A stretch of DNA of 64,000 bases from assembly GCA_046292465.1 (NCBI GenBank), contig JBKBRB010000005.1:87641-151640 (forward strand), given 5' to 3'. Shown here in pieces: positions 44,464 through 51,905 of this stretch. A program made the position numbers and the translations under genes. Numbering within the stretch: the stretch's first letter is position 1; each line of letters opens with the position of its first letter. Origin of the DNA: JANWWM01 sp046292465 (lineage in GTDB: Bacteria > Bacteroidota > Chlorobiia > Chlorobiales > Thermochlorobacteraceae). The notes beneath the pieces are model-generated. The model was not told the origin of the DNA, did no database searches, and saw only the letters and a list, made by a program, of their open reading frames with translations.

Positions 44464-45051
44464 TTATTCTTTTGGCGGTTCGAAAAAGGCGCGATGGCGT
44501 GCTTCGTAGATGTTGGTGTGTCCAATCAGCACGAGTTGGTCGCTTTCGGTGAGGCGTTGGGTGCGTGTGGCAGGCAAGCCCGACTTCATGCACACGGCTT
44601 GCGTTTTGAGCACTTCGTCGGCAATGGCTAAAAGAAATGGCATTGCACCAAACGGCTTGCCGCGATAATCCAAATCTAAGCCTGCAACAATCACGCGCTT
44701 GCCGTCATTAGCTAAGGCTTCGCAAACATCGACGATGCCGTTATCAAAAAATTGTGCTTCATCGATTCCGACGACTTCGGCATGATGCGACTTCTCCAAA
44801 ATTTCGCTCGAGTGCGAAACTGCCTTTGAAGCAATTTTCAGCGCGCTATGCGAAACGATTTCCTCTTTGCTGTATCGGTCGTCGATGATGGGCTTGAAGA
44901 TAGCAACTTTTTGTTGGGCAATTTTTGCGCGGCGCAATCGGCGAATGAGTTCTTCGGATTTGCCGCTGAACATACAGCCTGCAATTACTTCAATTTTTCC
45001 GGTGAGTGCTTTTGGATTTGTGGGTTTTGCGCGAAGTTTTTGCACAATCAT
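44464..45051 (-). CDS. tdk: thymidine kinase
   Basis: About 195 residues from ATG 45049-45051. P-loop GCMFSGKSEELIRRLRRAKI, the acidic site VVGIDEAQFFDNGIVDVCE, VIVAGLDLDYRGKPFGAMPF and VCMKSGLPATRTQRL with the C-terminal lasso region VLIGHTNIYEARHRA. Two of the usual zinc cysteines are changed: a canonical CxxC appears here as CMKSG, and the second pair is missing (NIYEARHRAFF in place of YxxxCRxCH). It overlaps the end of cdd by about 60 bp. The pair makes a pyrimidine salvage unit. Confidence 0.94.
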   Translation of the reverse strand: MIVQKLRAKPTNPKALTGKIEVIAGCMFSGKSEELIRRLRRAKIAQQKVAIFKPIIDDRYSKEEIVSHSALKIASKAVSHSSEILEKSHHAEVVGIDEAQFFDNGIVDVCEALANDGKRVIVAGLDLDYRGKPFGAMPFLLAIADEVLKTQAVCMKSGLPATRTQRLTESDQLVLIGHTNIYEARHRAFFEPPKE

Positions 45052-45496
45052 GTGGCGTAAGATGGTCAAGATTTTTTTTGGAAAACGATTCAGGAAGCAG
45101 GTCGGCAATCGAGAAAGATTTGAACTGTCCGTTTTTATCGGCAAGATAGACCGTTAGCGACGGCGCGAAATCCATAAGCACCTGCCGGCACGCGCCGCAC
45201 GGCGGACAAAACTCGCCTGAACTCGCCGTAATTAAAATTGAGTCAAATTCGCGCTCGCCTTCGCTCAATGCCTTGAAAAGGGCGACACGCTCAGCACACA
45301 TCGTAAGCGAATACGACGAGACCTCAATGTTATGACCGCGATAAATAATTCCGCTCTTCGTCCTCAACGCCGCGCCAACTTGGAAGCGCGAATACGGTGC
45401 AATCGCCTGCGACATCGCCTCTTGTGCGGCGCCATGCAAGGCTTCAAGCAGAAGATTGGATTTGCGATGAGATGATGATTTCAAGCGTTCATTCAA
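44990..45496 (-). CDS. cdd: cytidine deaminase
   Basis: It hydrolyses (deoxy)cytidine to (deoxy)uridine. Catalytic pattern: APYSRFQVGAALRTKSGIIY, EVSSYSLTMCAERVALFKAL (C-A-E, catalytic Glu and zinc Cys) and CPPCGACRQVL (zinc P-C-x2-C). There is no ATG at a sensible place. The best starts are TTG at 45494-45496 or TTG at 45482-45484; the frame stays open further up but that part is antisense to the next response-regulator gene. The C-terminus is about 20 residues longer than usual and basic, running into tdk. Confidence 0.85.
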   Translation of the reverse strand: MNERLKSSSHRKSNLLLEALHGAAQEAMSQAIAPYSRFQVGAALRTKSGIIYRGHNIEVSSYSLTMCAERVALFKALSEGEREFDSILITASSGEFCPPCGACRQVLMDFAPSLTVYLADKNGQFKSFSIADLLPESFSKKNLDHLTPHDCAKTSRKTHKSKSTHRKN

Positions 45497-45581
45497 AATA
45501 TTGTATTTTACATGTCCTAACTTTTTAACGCGACTCTCATTTGCACAAGCAGATGCAAGTGAACAAACCTCAACACAAACA

Positions 45582-46214
45582 ATGGCAAGTGAATTTAGAA
45601 TTTTAATTGTTGAAGACAATTTTGCGGACGAACAACTCTTCAAAGCCACACTTTCACAACTTTCTTTAAGCATTGATGTCGCGCGAGACGGAAAAGAAGC
45701 CCTGCAAAAAGTAAAAACCAGCGAATATGATTTGATGATTCTCGATATGATTTTGCCAAACGCAAGCGGAATTGAACTCTTGAAAGAAATCAATAGAGAA
45801 AAAATTGCGTTACCGATGACAATTGTATGTAGCGCGCTTTCCGCAGAAAATCAGGTGATGGAATGTTTGAAATTAGGAGCAAGCAGTTATTTGATTAAGC
45901 CCGTTTCGCCAATAGATTTGCTCAACAGCATTTCAGATTGTCTTGCGCTTTCAACAAAGAGAAAAAGTATATCTGAAAACACTTCTTCGTCTCGGAACAA
46001 TAAGCCGCTTACGCTTACCAGAGCAATGGCAGAAGTAACCTCTGGACGACGAACAGGACAAATTTTAGTTGAAACTCACGATGGCGTCGGGGTTCTCGAA
46101 TACGCATCAGGAAAATTAACGGCGGCACGCTTCAAAGCATTGAGCGGATTGGTTGCGATTGAAACACTTCGCACACTTCCGCACCGTTCTGTAATAGTTC
46201 AGTTAGTTGGCTAA
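45582..46214 (+). CDS. response regulator with C-terminal PATAN (DUF4388)-like domain, copy 1
   Basis: 210 residues from ATG 45582 (MASEFRILIVEDNFADEQLF). The receiver holds the Glu-Asp pair, Asp in LMILDMILPNASG, Ser in VCSALSAEN and Lys in YLIKPVSP. A linker with Ser/Arg/Lys precedes a C-terminal domain of about 70 residues (LTRAMAEVTSGRRTGQILVE, GVGVLEYASGKLTAARFKAL, GLVAIETLRTLPHRSVIVQ), which matches the DUF4388/PATAN fold seen in gliding, exopolysaccharide and Frz-like signalling. There is no DNA-binding part, so output is by protein contact. Its paralogue lies 71 bp downstream. It is divergent from cdd with a very short gap. Confidence 0.85.
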   Translation: MASEFRILIVEDNFADEQLFKATLSQLSLSIDVARDGKEALQKVKTSEYDLMILDMILPNASGIELLKEINREKIALPMTIVCSALSAENQVMECLKLGASSYLIKPVSPIDLLNSISDCLALSTKRKSISENTSSSRNNKPLTLTRAMAEVTSGRRTGQILVETHDGVGVLEYASGKLTAARFKALSGLVAIETLRTLPHRSVIVQLVG

Positions 46215-46285
46215 ACAGAGATTAACCGTTTAAGCAAAAGAGCATTAACTTTATACTCCTAACAAAGAAGTAAAGCCAAGCCATC

Positions 46286-47017
46286 ATGACCGAGACACCA
46301 ACGTATCAACTACTCGTTGTCGACGACGAAATTGCGAACATCAATTTTTACAAAGTCGCACTCTCGCGTTTGCCCATCGCGGTTGATACTGCCACAAGCG
46401 GCGGCGAAGCGTTTGAACTCCTGAAAACAAAGCAATACGATTTAGTCCTGCTCGACCTCTTAATGCCGGGCGTTACGGGAATCGGATTGCTTCAGAAGGC
46501 GGAGCGCGAAGGGCTTATGTTGCCGATTGTGCTCGTGTGTAGCAGTGTAAGCGATAAAAGCGTTATCTCGCAAGCGCTTGCGCTCGGTGCAGGCGGCTAC
46601 CTCACCAAACCATTTACCTATAAGCAACTTGTTCAAGCCGTATGCGATTATCTGAATCTGCCGTATCCGCAATCTGGCGCGAAGGCTTCAAGTCCAATTC
46701 AAGTGCCGGTTCAACCAGTGCCAAGAGCAGGCGGTGATTTGGCGGGGCAAAGCGGATTCAACGCGCTTTCACCCAACAGGGAGCAAAAAACCTTCGAAAC
46801 AGGAAAAGTAGAATCACTCACGCGCGCCATGTCAGCAATGGTTTTTCACAAAAAAACAGGCAAAGTAGAGGTTCACACAGCAAGCGGCATGGGCGTGTTG
46901 GAATATGAAAAAGGTCGGCTGAAAAGCGTTAGTTACAACGGCAAAACGAGCATCGACGCCCTTGAAGCACTGCGACTGGTTCCTCACCGTACGGTCTATG
47001 CTGAATTGAAAAATTGA
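46286..47017 (+). CDS. response regulator with C-terminal PATAN (DUF4388)-like domain, copy 2
   Basis: 243 residues, a tandem paralogue of the previous gene. The receiver has LLVVDDEIANINFYKVALSR, phospho-Asp in LVLLDLLMPGVTGIG, Ser in VCSSVSDKS and Lys in YLTKPFTYKQ. A Pro/Gln/Gly linker (about residues 128-180) separates it from the C-terminal domain LTRAMSAMVFHKKTGKVEVH, GMGVLEYEKGRLKSVSYNGK, DALEALRLVPHRTVYAEL. The linker is about 30 residues longer than in copy 1. TAACTTTA near 46250 is one base off the -7 consensus and could give it its own promoter. Confidence 0.85.
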   Translation: MTETPTYQLLVVDDEIANINFYKVALSRLPIAVDTATSGGEAFELLKTKQYDLVLLDLLMPGVTGIGLLQKAEREGLMLPIVLVCSSVSDKSVISQALALGAGGYLTKPFTYKQLVQAVCDYLNLPYPQSGAKASSPIQVPVQPVPRAGGDLAGQSGFNALSPNREQKTFETGKVESLTRAMSAMVFHKKTGKVEVHTASGMGVLEYEKGRLKSVSYNGKTSIDALEALRLVPHRTVYAELKN

Positions 47018-47075
47018 GTACGCGCTTGCATTGTATCGATTCGTTTTGCATATTCGTTCAAACCAAAGTTAAATC

Positions 47076-47189
47076 ATGACTCTTAATCGCGACAACATCG
47101 TGCCCCCTCACAGCGACACAACGGTGCGTTGCGTTTCCTTCTTCTCTTTCTACTTTACCCCATTTTATTTCGCCGGTTGGCGAAACTAA
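47076..47189 (+). CDS. aromatic-rich leader peptide upstream of DAHP synthase gene
   Basis: ATG 47076 to TAA 47187-47189, 37 residues. The last part reads SFFSFYFTPFYFAGW (residues 21-35): six Phe, two Tyr and one Trp within 15 codons. The first 20 residues are ordinary (MTLNRDNIVPPHSDTTVRCV). Runs of Phe/Tyr codons in a short frame before a gene of aromatic amino-acid synthesis are the classic sign of a ribosome-stalling attenuator peptide, as in pheL. The TTTCGCC/GGCGAAA hairpin overlaps its last codons, and further hairpins follow. Its role is inferred from position and composition. Confidence 0.65.
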   Translation: MTLNRDNIVPPHSDTTVRCVSFFSFYFTPFYFAGWRN

Positions 47190-47244
47190 GTCTTTTCAAA
47201 TAATCCGCATTCGGCACAATTTGCCGAACTGTTCAGCCGAACAG
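47168..47244 (+). promoter_or_regulatory. candidate attenuator hairpins between leader peptide and DAHP synthase
   Basis: Three local hairpins: TTTCGCC (47168-47174) with GGCGAAA (47179-47185); TTCGGCA (47210-47216) with TGCCGAA (47222-47228); CTGTTC (47229-47234) with GAACAG (47239-47244). TTCGGC can pair with either of two GCCGAA copies (47223-47228 or 47236-47241), so the last two hairpins and the long alternative exclude each other. No good U-tract follows, which leaves it open whether control acts on transcription or on translation. Confidence 0.55.
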
Positions 47245-47304
47245 ACGTCTCGAGTTTCAAATTCACAACATCACAACATCAACAACTACAAAGGAGAACC
47301 AAAT

Positions 47305-48378
47305 ATGCTTATCGTTATGGATTCACACGCTAACCAAGAACAAATTCAACTTGTGTGTGCGCGTGTTCGCGAAATGGGATTTAAGCCGCACGTAATTGCG
47401 GGCGAAGACCGCGTCGCGATTGGCATTACAGGCAATAAAGGCGCATTAGATAAAGAGCCGTTCCTTTCAATGAGCGGTGTCATTGATGCGGTCAGAGTTA
47501 CAAAGCCCTATAAACTCGTCAGCCGCGAAGTCAAGCCCGACGACACGATTATCAAAATCAAAAATTCAAACGGCGTGGAAATCAAAATCGGCGGCGATGA
47601 ACTGCAACTGATGGCGGGTCCATGCTCGGTCGAGAGCGAAACGCAAATCAACGAAATTGCGCATTTGCTCAAAGCCAGCGGCGTGAAAATCATGCGCGGC
47701 GGCGCGTTCAAACCGCGAACCTCGCCCTACGCCTTTCAAGGATTAAAGCAAAAAGGATTAGAACTCCTCAAAGATGCGGCGGAAAAAACCGGCTTGCTCG
47801 TGGTTACCGAAGTGAAAGATACCGAAAGCCTGCCCGCCGTTGCCGAGCACTCCGACATTTTGCAAATCGGCGCACGCAACATGCAGAACTTTTCACTCCT
47901 CGAAGCCGTCGCGCATTACAACAAGCCCGTCTTGCTCAAACGCGGACTTGCGGCGACAATGGAAGAATTTTTAATGGCAGCAGAATACATCGTCTCTAAT
48001 GGCAACCCGAACGTGATTTTCTGCGAGCGCGGCATTCGCACCTACGAAACCTACACGCGCAACACGCTCGATTTAAGTTGTGTGCCTGTAATTCAGCACC
48101 TTTCGCATTTGCCCATTATCGTCGACCCCTCGCACGGCGTTGGCATGTGGGAGTATGTCGCACCAATGGCAAAGGCGGCAGTGGCGTGCGGCGCGCATGG
48201 GCTGATGATAGAAGTTCACCCGAATCCCGCTGAAGCCTTGTCGGACGGACCGCAGTCGCTCAAACCGAAGAAATTTATCTCGCTCTTGCGCGACTTGAAA
48301 CCCATTGCCGAAGCCGTCGGCAAAAGCTTGAACGTCAATGTCTTGAACGAAACAAAGTCGCTTGAACTGTGCGCATAA
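47305..48378 (+). CDS. aroF: 3-deoxy-7-phosphoheptulonate (DAHP) synthase, type I with N-terminal ACT-like domain
   Basis: 357 residues from ATG 47305, chosen because AAGGAG lies 8 bp upstream (47291-47296), a strong ribosome site unusual in this group. The first 70 residues (MLIVMDSHANQEQIQLVCAR) are the ferredoxin-like/ACT-like domain that gives feedback control in Thermotoga-type enzymes. The TIM barrel has LMAGPCSVESETQINEIA, GGAFKPRTSPYAFQGLKQKG, DILQIGARNMQNFSLL, LLKRGLAATMEEFL, FCERGIRTYE and IVDPSHGVGMWEYV. It is the first enzyme of the shikimate pathway. The upstream aromatic leader suggests it is also controlled at RNA level. Confidence 0.95.
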   Translation: MLIVMDSHANQEQIQLVCARVREMGFKPHVIAGEDRVAIGITGNKGALDKEPFLSMSGVIDAVRVTKPYKLVSREVKPDDTIIKIKNSNGVEIKIGGDELQLMAGPCSVESETQINEIAHLLKASGVKIMRGGAFKPRTSPYAFQGLKQKGLELLKDAAEKTGLLVVTEVKDTESLPAVAEHSDILQIGARNMQNFSLLEAVAHYNKPVLLKRGLAATMEEFLMAAEYIVSNGNPNVIFCERGIRTYETYTRNTLDLSCVPVIQHLSHLPIIVDPSHGVGMWEYVAPMAKAAVACGAHGLMIEVHPNPAEALSDGPQSLKPKKFISLLRDLKPIAEAVGKSLNVNVLNETKSLELCA

Positions 48379-48869
48379 GTCGTCTTAAATCGAGCGTGCT
48401 CATCGGTGCATCTGTGTTCATTGCGCTGACGGCAACCGCGCAACCGCGCATTGTGATTGATAAGAGTGATTTTACCTTAACGCTCTACGACGGCAAAGAC
48501 GTGGTTAAGGTTTATTCTGTTGCGGTTGGGAAAAATCTCGGCGATAAAGAGAAGGTCGGCGATATGCGTACGCCCATCGGCAAATTCCCCATTGTGAATA
48601 TCCACAACTCGAGCGCGTGGACGCACGATTTCAAAGATGGCAAAGGCGAAATCAAAGGGGCATACGGACCATGGTTTTTGCGCCTTTACACCGGCAAAGA
48701 TGCAACTGCTTCAGACAAGGCATGGAAAGGCATTGGCATTCACGGCACGCACGCGCCTGAATCTATCGGCACTTGCGCGACCGAAGGCTGTATTCGCCTC
48801 AAAAACGAAGACATCGCCGACCTCAAAGCGCGCATCAAAATCGGAACGCCCGTCGAGATTCAAGAGTAA
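48369..48869 (+). CDS. L,D-transpeptidase (YkuD family)
   Basis: 166 residues from a GTG start that overlaps the DAHP synthase stop by 10 bp. Signal peptide (LIGASVFIALTATAQ). The YkuD domain starts IVIDKSDFTLTLYDGKDVVK and has TPIGKFPIVNIH, the catalytic His in GIGIHGTHAPESIG and the nucleophile Cys in CATEGCIRLKNEDIADL. It forms 3-3 cross-links in peptidoglycan or anchors proteins to it. Its coupling to an aromatic biosynthesis gene is probably incidental. Confidence 0.9.
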   Translation: MRISRLKSSVLIGASVFIALTATAQPRIVIDKSDFTLTLYDGKDVVKVYSVAVGKNLGDKEKVGDMRTPIGKFPIVNIHNSSAWTHDFKDGKGEIKGAYGPWFLRLYTGKDATASDKAWKGIGIHGTHAPESIGTCATEGCIRLKNEDIADLKARIKIGTPVEIQE

Positions 48870-48871
48870 GG

Positions 48872-50689
48872 TTAAGGCTTTGCCAAATGAGTCGCTAAAA
48901 ACTGCTCCATCTTCTCGTAAAATTCAATCCGATTTTCTTCGTTCTGGAAGCCGTGCCCTTCGTTTTCTTTGACGATGTATTCAACTGCAACGCCTCGTTT
49001 CTGCAAGGCTTCGACGATTTGATTGGATTCATCAATCTTAACGCGCGGGTCTTTTGCGCCTTGTGCGACCAGCAACGGCACTTTGATTTTATCGACATGA
49101 AAAATTGGCGAGCGCGCCGTGAGCAAGTCTTTTTCCGTTTCAGGATTGCCGACCATTTCATACATCATCTCGAGCATCGGCTTCCAATACGGCGGAATGG
49201 ATTGCAAAAAGGTGAAAAGATTCGAGACGCCGCAAAAGTCAATGCCGCAAGTGTAAAGGTCAGGCGTGAAGGTTAAACCTGCCAAGACAGCATAGCCACC
49301 GTAACTGCCGCCGAAAATGGCGATTCGGTCTTTATCGGCAATGCCTTGATTGATGAGCCAATGAACACCGTCGGTGATGTCGTCTTGCATTTTGCCACCC
49401 CATTCTTTGAACGAACATTCCCAAAAATTTTTCCCATAGCCAATTGAGCCTCTGAAATTCATTTGCAAAACGGCATAGCCACGACTAGCGAGAAATTGCA
49501 CATGCGGCTGAAAGCCCCAAGTGTCGCGCCACCAAGGTCCGCCGTGCGGATTGACAACGACAGGCAAGTTTTTTGGCTCAACATCTTTCGGTAAAGTCAA
49601 ATAGCCGTGAATCGTTAAGCCGTCGCGCGAAGTGTAGTGAATCGGCTTCATCTCGCAAAGGTCGTCGGGGTTGAGCCATGGCGCATGGTCGGCAAGTTTC
49701 TCGAGCCGATTGGTCTTCGTGTCGTAAAGGTAACTTGTGCTCGGCGAACGGTCGGAACGGGTTTCCACAATCCATATCGATTCGTCTCTTGTGTGTGATG
49801 GAATCGAGAACTCGACATTCGGAAGTTGTGCTGAAAGTTGCTCGACGATGGTTTTAGTTGCATCATCTAAAAAATGCCGTTCCGATTTCCAAAGCGTATA
49901 GCCGACAGCGGTCAAAACCTTGCGACGGCGCGAGTAAGAAACGCCACTTGCATCGACCTCATGATGTTCAAACAAAATTTCTTCTTCCTGTTGGGTTTCG
50001 GGGTTGAAGCGCACGAGCGCGAGTTTATCGCGTCCGATGTTTGAGAGTGCATATAGCGATTTGTTATCGAATGTAAAACACTGTGGCGTAAATGAATCTT
50101 TGAATGAGGTAGAAACAATCGGCGTAAAAGCGTCATGCTCTGAAGCGCGATAAAGCACGTGTTTATTAACGCCATCGGTTTGAATGCCAATGCGGAGTTT
50201 GCCGTCGTGGTCGGTCAGCCAGCCAATCACGCCGCCGGGATTTTCGGCAATGAGCGTGTGTTCGCCTGTTGCAAGGTTAAGCCGATAGACATCGAAGAGT
50301 TGCTCGTTGCGTTGGTTCATGGAGAAAATGAGGTGTGTGTCGTCGTCTTCTAAGTCATCAATAACTGATGCTTGAACATTTGGGAAAGGCGTTAAATCCT
50401 TTTCGGAACTGCCGTCGAGGTGAGCCAGAAAAATGTGATAGTTTTCGTCGCCGCCGAAGTCGCGCACGTAGAGAAGTTTATCGTTTCCTTTCCAAAAAAA
50501 GCCTGCGATGTCGCGGTCGGTTACGCTCGTAATGCGTTTGGCAGTTGTGGAGCCGCGCGCTTGAACGAAGATGTTCTTACGGTTCTCGAACGGCGCAAGA
50601 AAGGCAATGTGTGTGCCATCAGGCGAAATTCGGAAATGTGATTTTTCAGGATTTCGGAAGAAATCGCGAAGCGGAACAGCAGTCATCAT
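48872..50689 (-). CDS. S9 family (prolyl oligopeptidase type, S9C-like) serine peptidase
   Basis: About 605 residues from ATG 50687-50689 (MMTAVPLRDFFRNPEKSHFR). The N-terminal half is a beta-propeller with repeated ISPDGTHIAFLA-type strands. The C-terminal half is the alpha/beta hydrolase: PVVVNPHGGPWWRDTWGF (oxyanion region), YAVLQMNFRGSIGYG, nucleophile Ser in IFGGSYGGYAVLAG, Asp in AQGAKDPRVKIDES and His in NEGHGFQNEENR. No signal peptide is seen, so it is probably cytosolic, cleaving or removing aminoacyl residues from peptides. It converges on the L,D-transpeptidase gene with 2 bp between the stops. Confidence 0.93.
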   Translation of the reverse strand: MMTAVPLRDFFRNPEKSHFRISPDGTHIAFLAPFENRKNIFVQARGSTTAKRITSVTDRDIAGFFWKGNDKLLYVRDFGGDENYHIFLAHLDGSSEKDLTPFPNVQASVIDDLEDDDTHLIFSMNQRNEQLFDVYRLNLATGEHTLIAENPGGVIGWLTDHDGKLRIGIQTDGVNKHVLYRASEHDAFTPIVSTSFKDSFTPQCFTFDNKSLYALSNIGRDKLALVRFNPETQQEEEILFEHHEVDASGVSYSRRRKVLTAVGYTLWKSERHFLDDATKTIVEQLSAQLPNVEFSIPSHTRDESIWIVETRSDRSPSTSYLYDTKTNRLEKLADHAPWLNPDDLCEMKPIHYTSRDGLTIHGYLTLPKDVEPKNLPVVVNPHGGPWWRDTWGFQPHVQFLASRGYAVLQMNFRGSIGYGKNFWECSFKEWGGKMQDDITDGVHWLINQGIADKDRIAIFGGSYGGYAVLAGLTFTPDLYTCGIDFCGVSNLFTFLQSIPPYWKPMLEMMYEMVGNPETEKDLLTARSPIFHVDKIKVPLLVAQGAKDPRVKIDESNQIVEALQKRGVAVEYIVKENEGHGFQNEENRIEFYEKMEQFLATHLAKP

Positions 50690-51027
50690 GTTGAGGTTTA
50701 AGGTTACGATTGAGTGAAAGAACCTGCATGGCAATTTGCAATGAGAAAAGAAAGAGAAATGCAGATTAGCAACTGTTGAAATGTTCGCGACAAGGCATTG
50801 GTGCAAAATTGAGAAACGCGAAGTTATGAAATTGGCGTTGAAGTTGTAGGCACAACCTACACAAATCTATGCGTCTTTTGCAAGAGAAGTGAAAAGATTG
50901 TAGATTGCAGAAAGCAAGTCAGCCCATAGTTAATCGGGCTGACTTTTCTTTTCAAACTGTCCTTCGCTGCAAGGGCAATTTTTTTCTCAATTCTGAAAAA
51001 TCTTCAAGAATTCAAACGGAAAGCATT
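50690..51027. other. 338-bp divergent gap with the greA leader
   Basis: Between the S9 peptidase start and the greA start. It holds a strong terminator-like hairpin (50916-50952, listed separately) only about 75 bp before greA. On the minus strand, CAATTTTG near 50805 is one base off a -7 box for the peptidase gene. No protein-coding frame with support was seen. Confidence 0.6.
50916..50952 (+). terminator. terminator-like hairpin inside the greA leader
   Basis: Perfect 10-bp stem AAGTCAGCCC (50916-50925) with GGGCTGACTT (50936-50945), a 10-base loop and TTCTTTT. No plus-strand gene lies upstream that needs it. It therefore either ends a short leader RNA or attenuates greA. Confidence 0.8.
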
Positions 51028-51504
51028 ATGTCTGACACGGTTTACTTGACACTCGACGGTTACAAGCGTCTTAAAGAGGAACTGGAATATTTGAAAAGCG
51101 TGGAGCGAAATAGAGTTTTGGATAAAGTTGCCGAAGCACGCTCTCACGGTGATCTTTCCGAAAACGCTGAATATGAAGCTGCAAAAGAAGAACAAGGGCA
51201 ATTAGAAGCACGCATCGCAAACTTGGAGCGCACGCTTTCAAATGCCTCGATTTTAGATGAGAAAAAAATCAAAACCGATAAAATTTACATTCTCACAACC
51301 GCTGTTCTCAAAAATTTAGCAGATGGAAAAAAAGTGGAATACACTCTTGTTTCTGCACAAGAAGCCGACTTAGAACAAGGCAAAATTTCCGTCCAATCGC
51401 CGATTGGAAAAAGCCTGTTAGGAAAAAGTGTCGGCGAAACCGTCGTAGTGAGAACGCCAGGCGGGGAAAAACGGTTTGAAGTCCTTGAAATCAAAGTGAA
51501 GTAA
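51028..51504 (+). CDS. greA: transcript cleavage factor GreA
   Basis: 158 residues from ATG 51028 (MSDTVYLTLDGYKRLKEELE). The frame is open 41 codons further up, but those codons contain the leader hairpin and are not family sequence. The N-terminal coiled coil has the acidic tip DLSENAEYEAAKEEQG, which places Mg in the RNA polymerase secondary channel. The C-terminal FKBP-like domain carries LEQGKISVQSPIGKSLLGKS and VRTPGGEKRFEVLEI. It rescues backtracked RNA polymerase. Confidence 0.95.
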   Translation: MSDTVYLTLDGYKRLKEELEYLKSVERNRVLDKVAEARSHGDLSENAEYEAAKEEQGQLEARIANLERTLSNASILDEKKIKTDKIYILTTAVLKNLADGKKVEYTLVSAQEADLEQGKISVQSPIGKSLLGKSVGETVVVRTPGGEKRFEVLEIKVK

Positions 51505-51550
51505 CATTCATTCAAGCTTCAAATTAAACCTTCAAACAGTCACAGACGCA

Positions 51551-51769
51551 ATGGGCAAACGACAAATCATCATCAAGGGCACTGACGTGAAGCCATTTCA
51601 CATCGGAGAAGAAGTCAACATTGAAGATAAATCTCTCAAAGTTTGGCACGGCTACATTACAGATGTTTCTGGTGATACGCTCACGTTTCGTGATACACGC
51701 ATGAAAAACCACACGATTAAACTCGCCGACATCAAGCGCATTTTTATGGAGCGCGTAACTGCCTACTGA
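51551..51769 (+). CDS. 72-residue protein of unknown function
   Basis: A small beta-rich protein starting 46 bp after the greA stop: MGKRQIIIKGTDVKPFHIGE, WHGYITDVSGDTLTFRDTRM, KLADIKRIFMERV. The pattern of short strands around YITDVSGDTLTFRD looks like a small SH3/Sm-like barrel as in RNA-binding or YgaC-like small proteins, but I do not recognise the family. It is probably real, with good codon use and a clear gap, and could be co-transcribed with greA. Confidence 0.6.
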   Translation: MGKRQIIIKGTDVKPFHIGEEVNIEDKSLKVWHGYITDVSGDTLTFRDTRMKNHTIKLADIKRIFMERVTAY

Positions 51770-51782
51770 TAATTGCTAATGA

Positions 51783-51826
51783 GGAATGAGGAATGAAACG
51801 CGACTGCGCGACTCAGCACTCATTCC
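51783..51826. repeat. short imperfect inverted repeat in the greA-pfkA gap
   Basis: Two tandem GGAATGA copies (51783-51789 and 51790-51796) face TCATTCC (51820-51826), with an inner CGCG-ACTG-CGCG hairpin. No U-tract follows. It resembles intergenic palindromic elements rather than a terminator. Confidence 0.45.
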
Positions 51827-51865
51827 TTCTTCTTATGTCTTGAAATCCGCTTCGGAAAAATTCCG

Positions 51866-51873
51866 TATCTTTG
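51866..51873 (+). promoter_or_regulatory. Bacteroidota-type -7 promoter box TATCTTTG of pfkA
   Basis: Exact TAnnTTTG match 32 bp upstream of the pfkA ATG, with TTG at 51840-51842 about 23 bases before it. Confidence 0.6.
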
Positions 51874-51905
51874 TGTGTTTTAGGAGATAACTAACACACA
51901 AACCA

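Noticed and set aside
45497..45793. N-terminal extension of cytidine deaminase
   Set aside because: It is antisense to the receiver gene at 45582 and has no deaminase sequence.
47221..47304. Longer DAHP synthase start at 47221
   Set aside because: The added residues overlap the attenuator hairpins and are not family sequence; the AAGGAG site at 47291 fits ATG 47305.
50725..50745. Sigma-54 promoter (TGGCA...TTGCA) near the S9 peptidase gene
   Set aside because: The GG to GC spacing is several bases too short for a -24/-12 element.
50905..51027. Longer GreA N-terminus
   Set aside because: These 41 codons contain the terminator-like hairpin; GreA begins at MSDTVYL.
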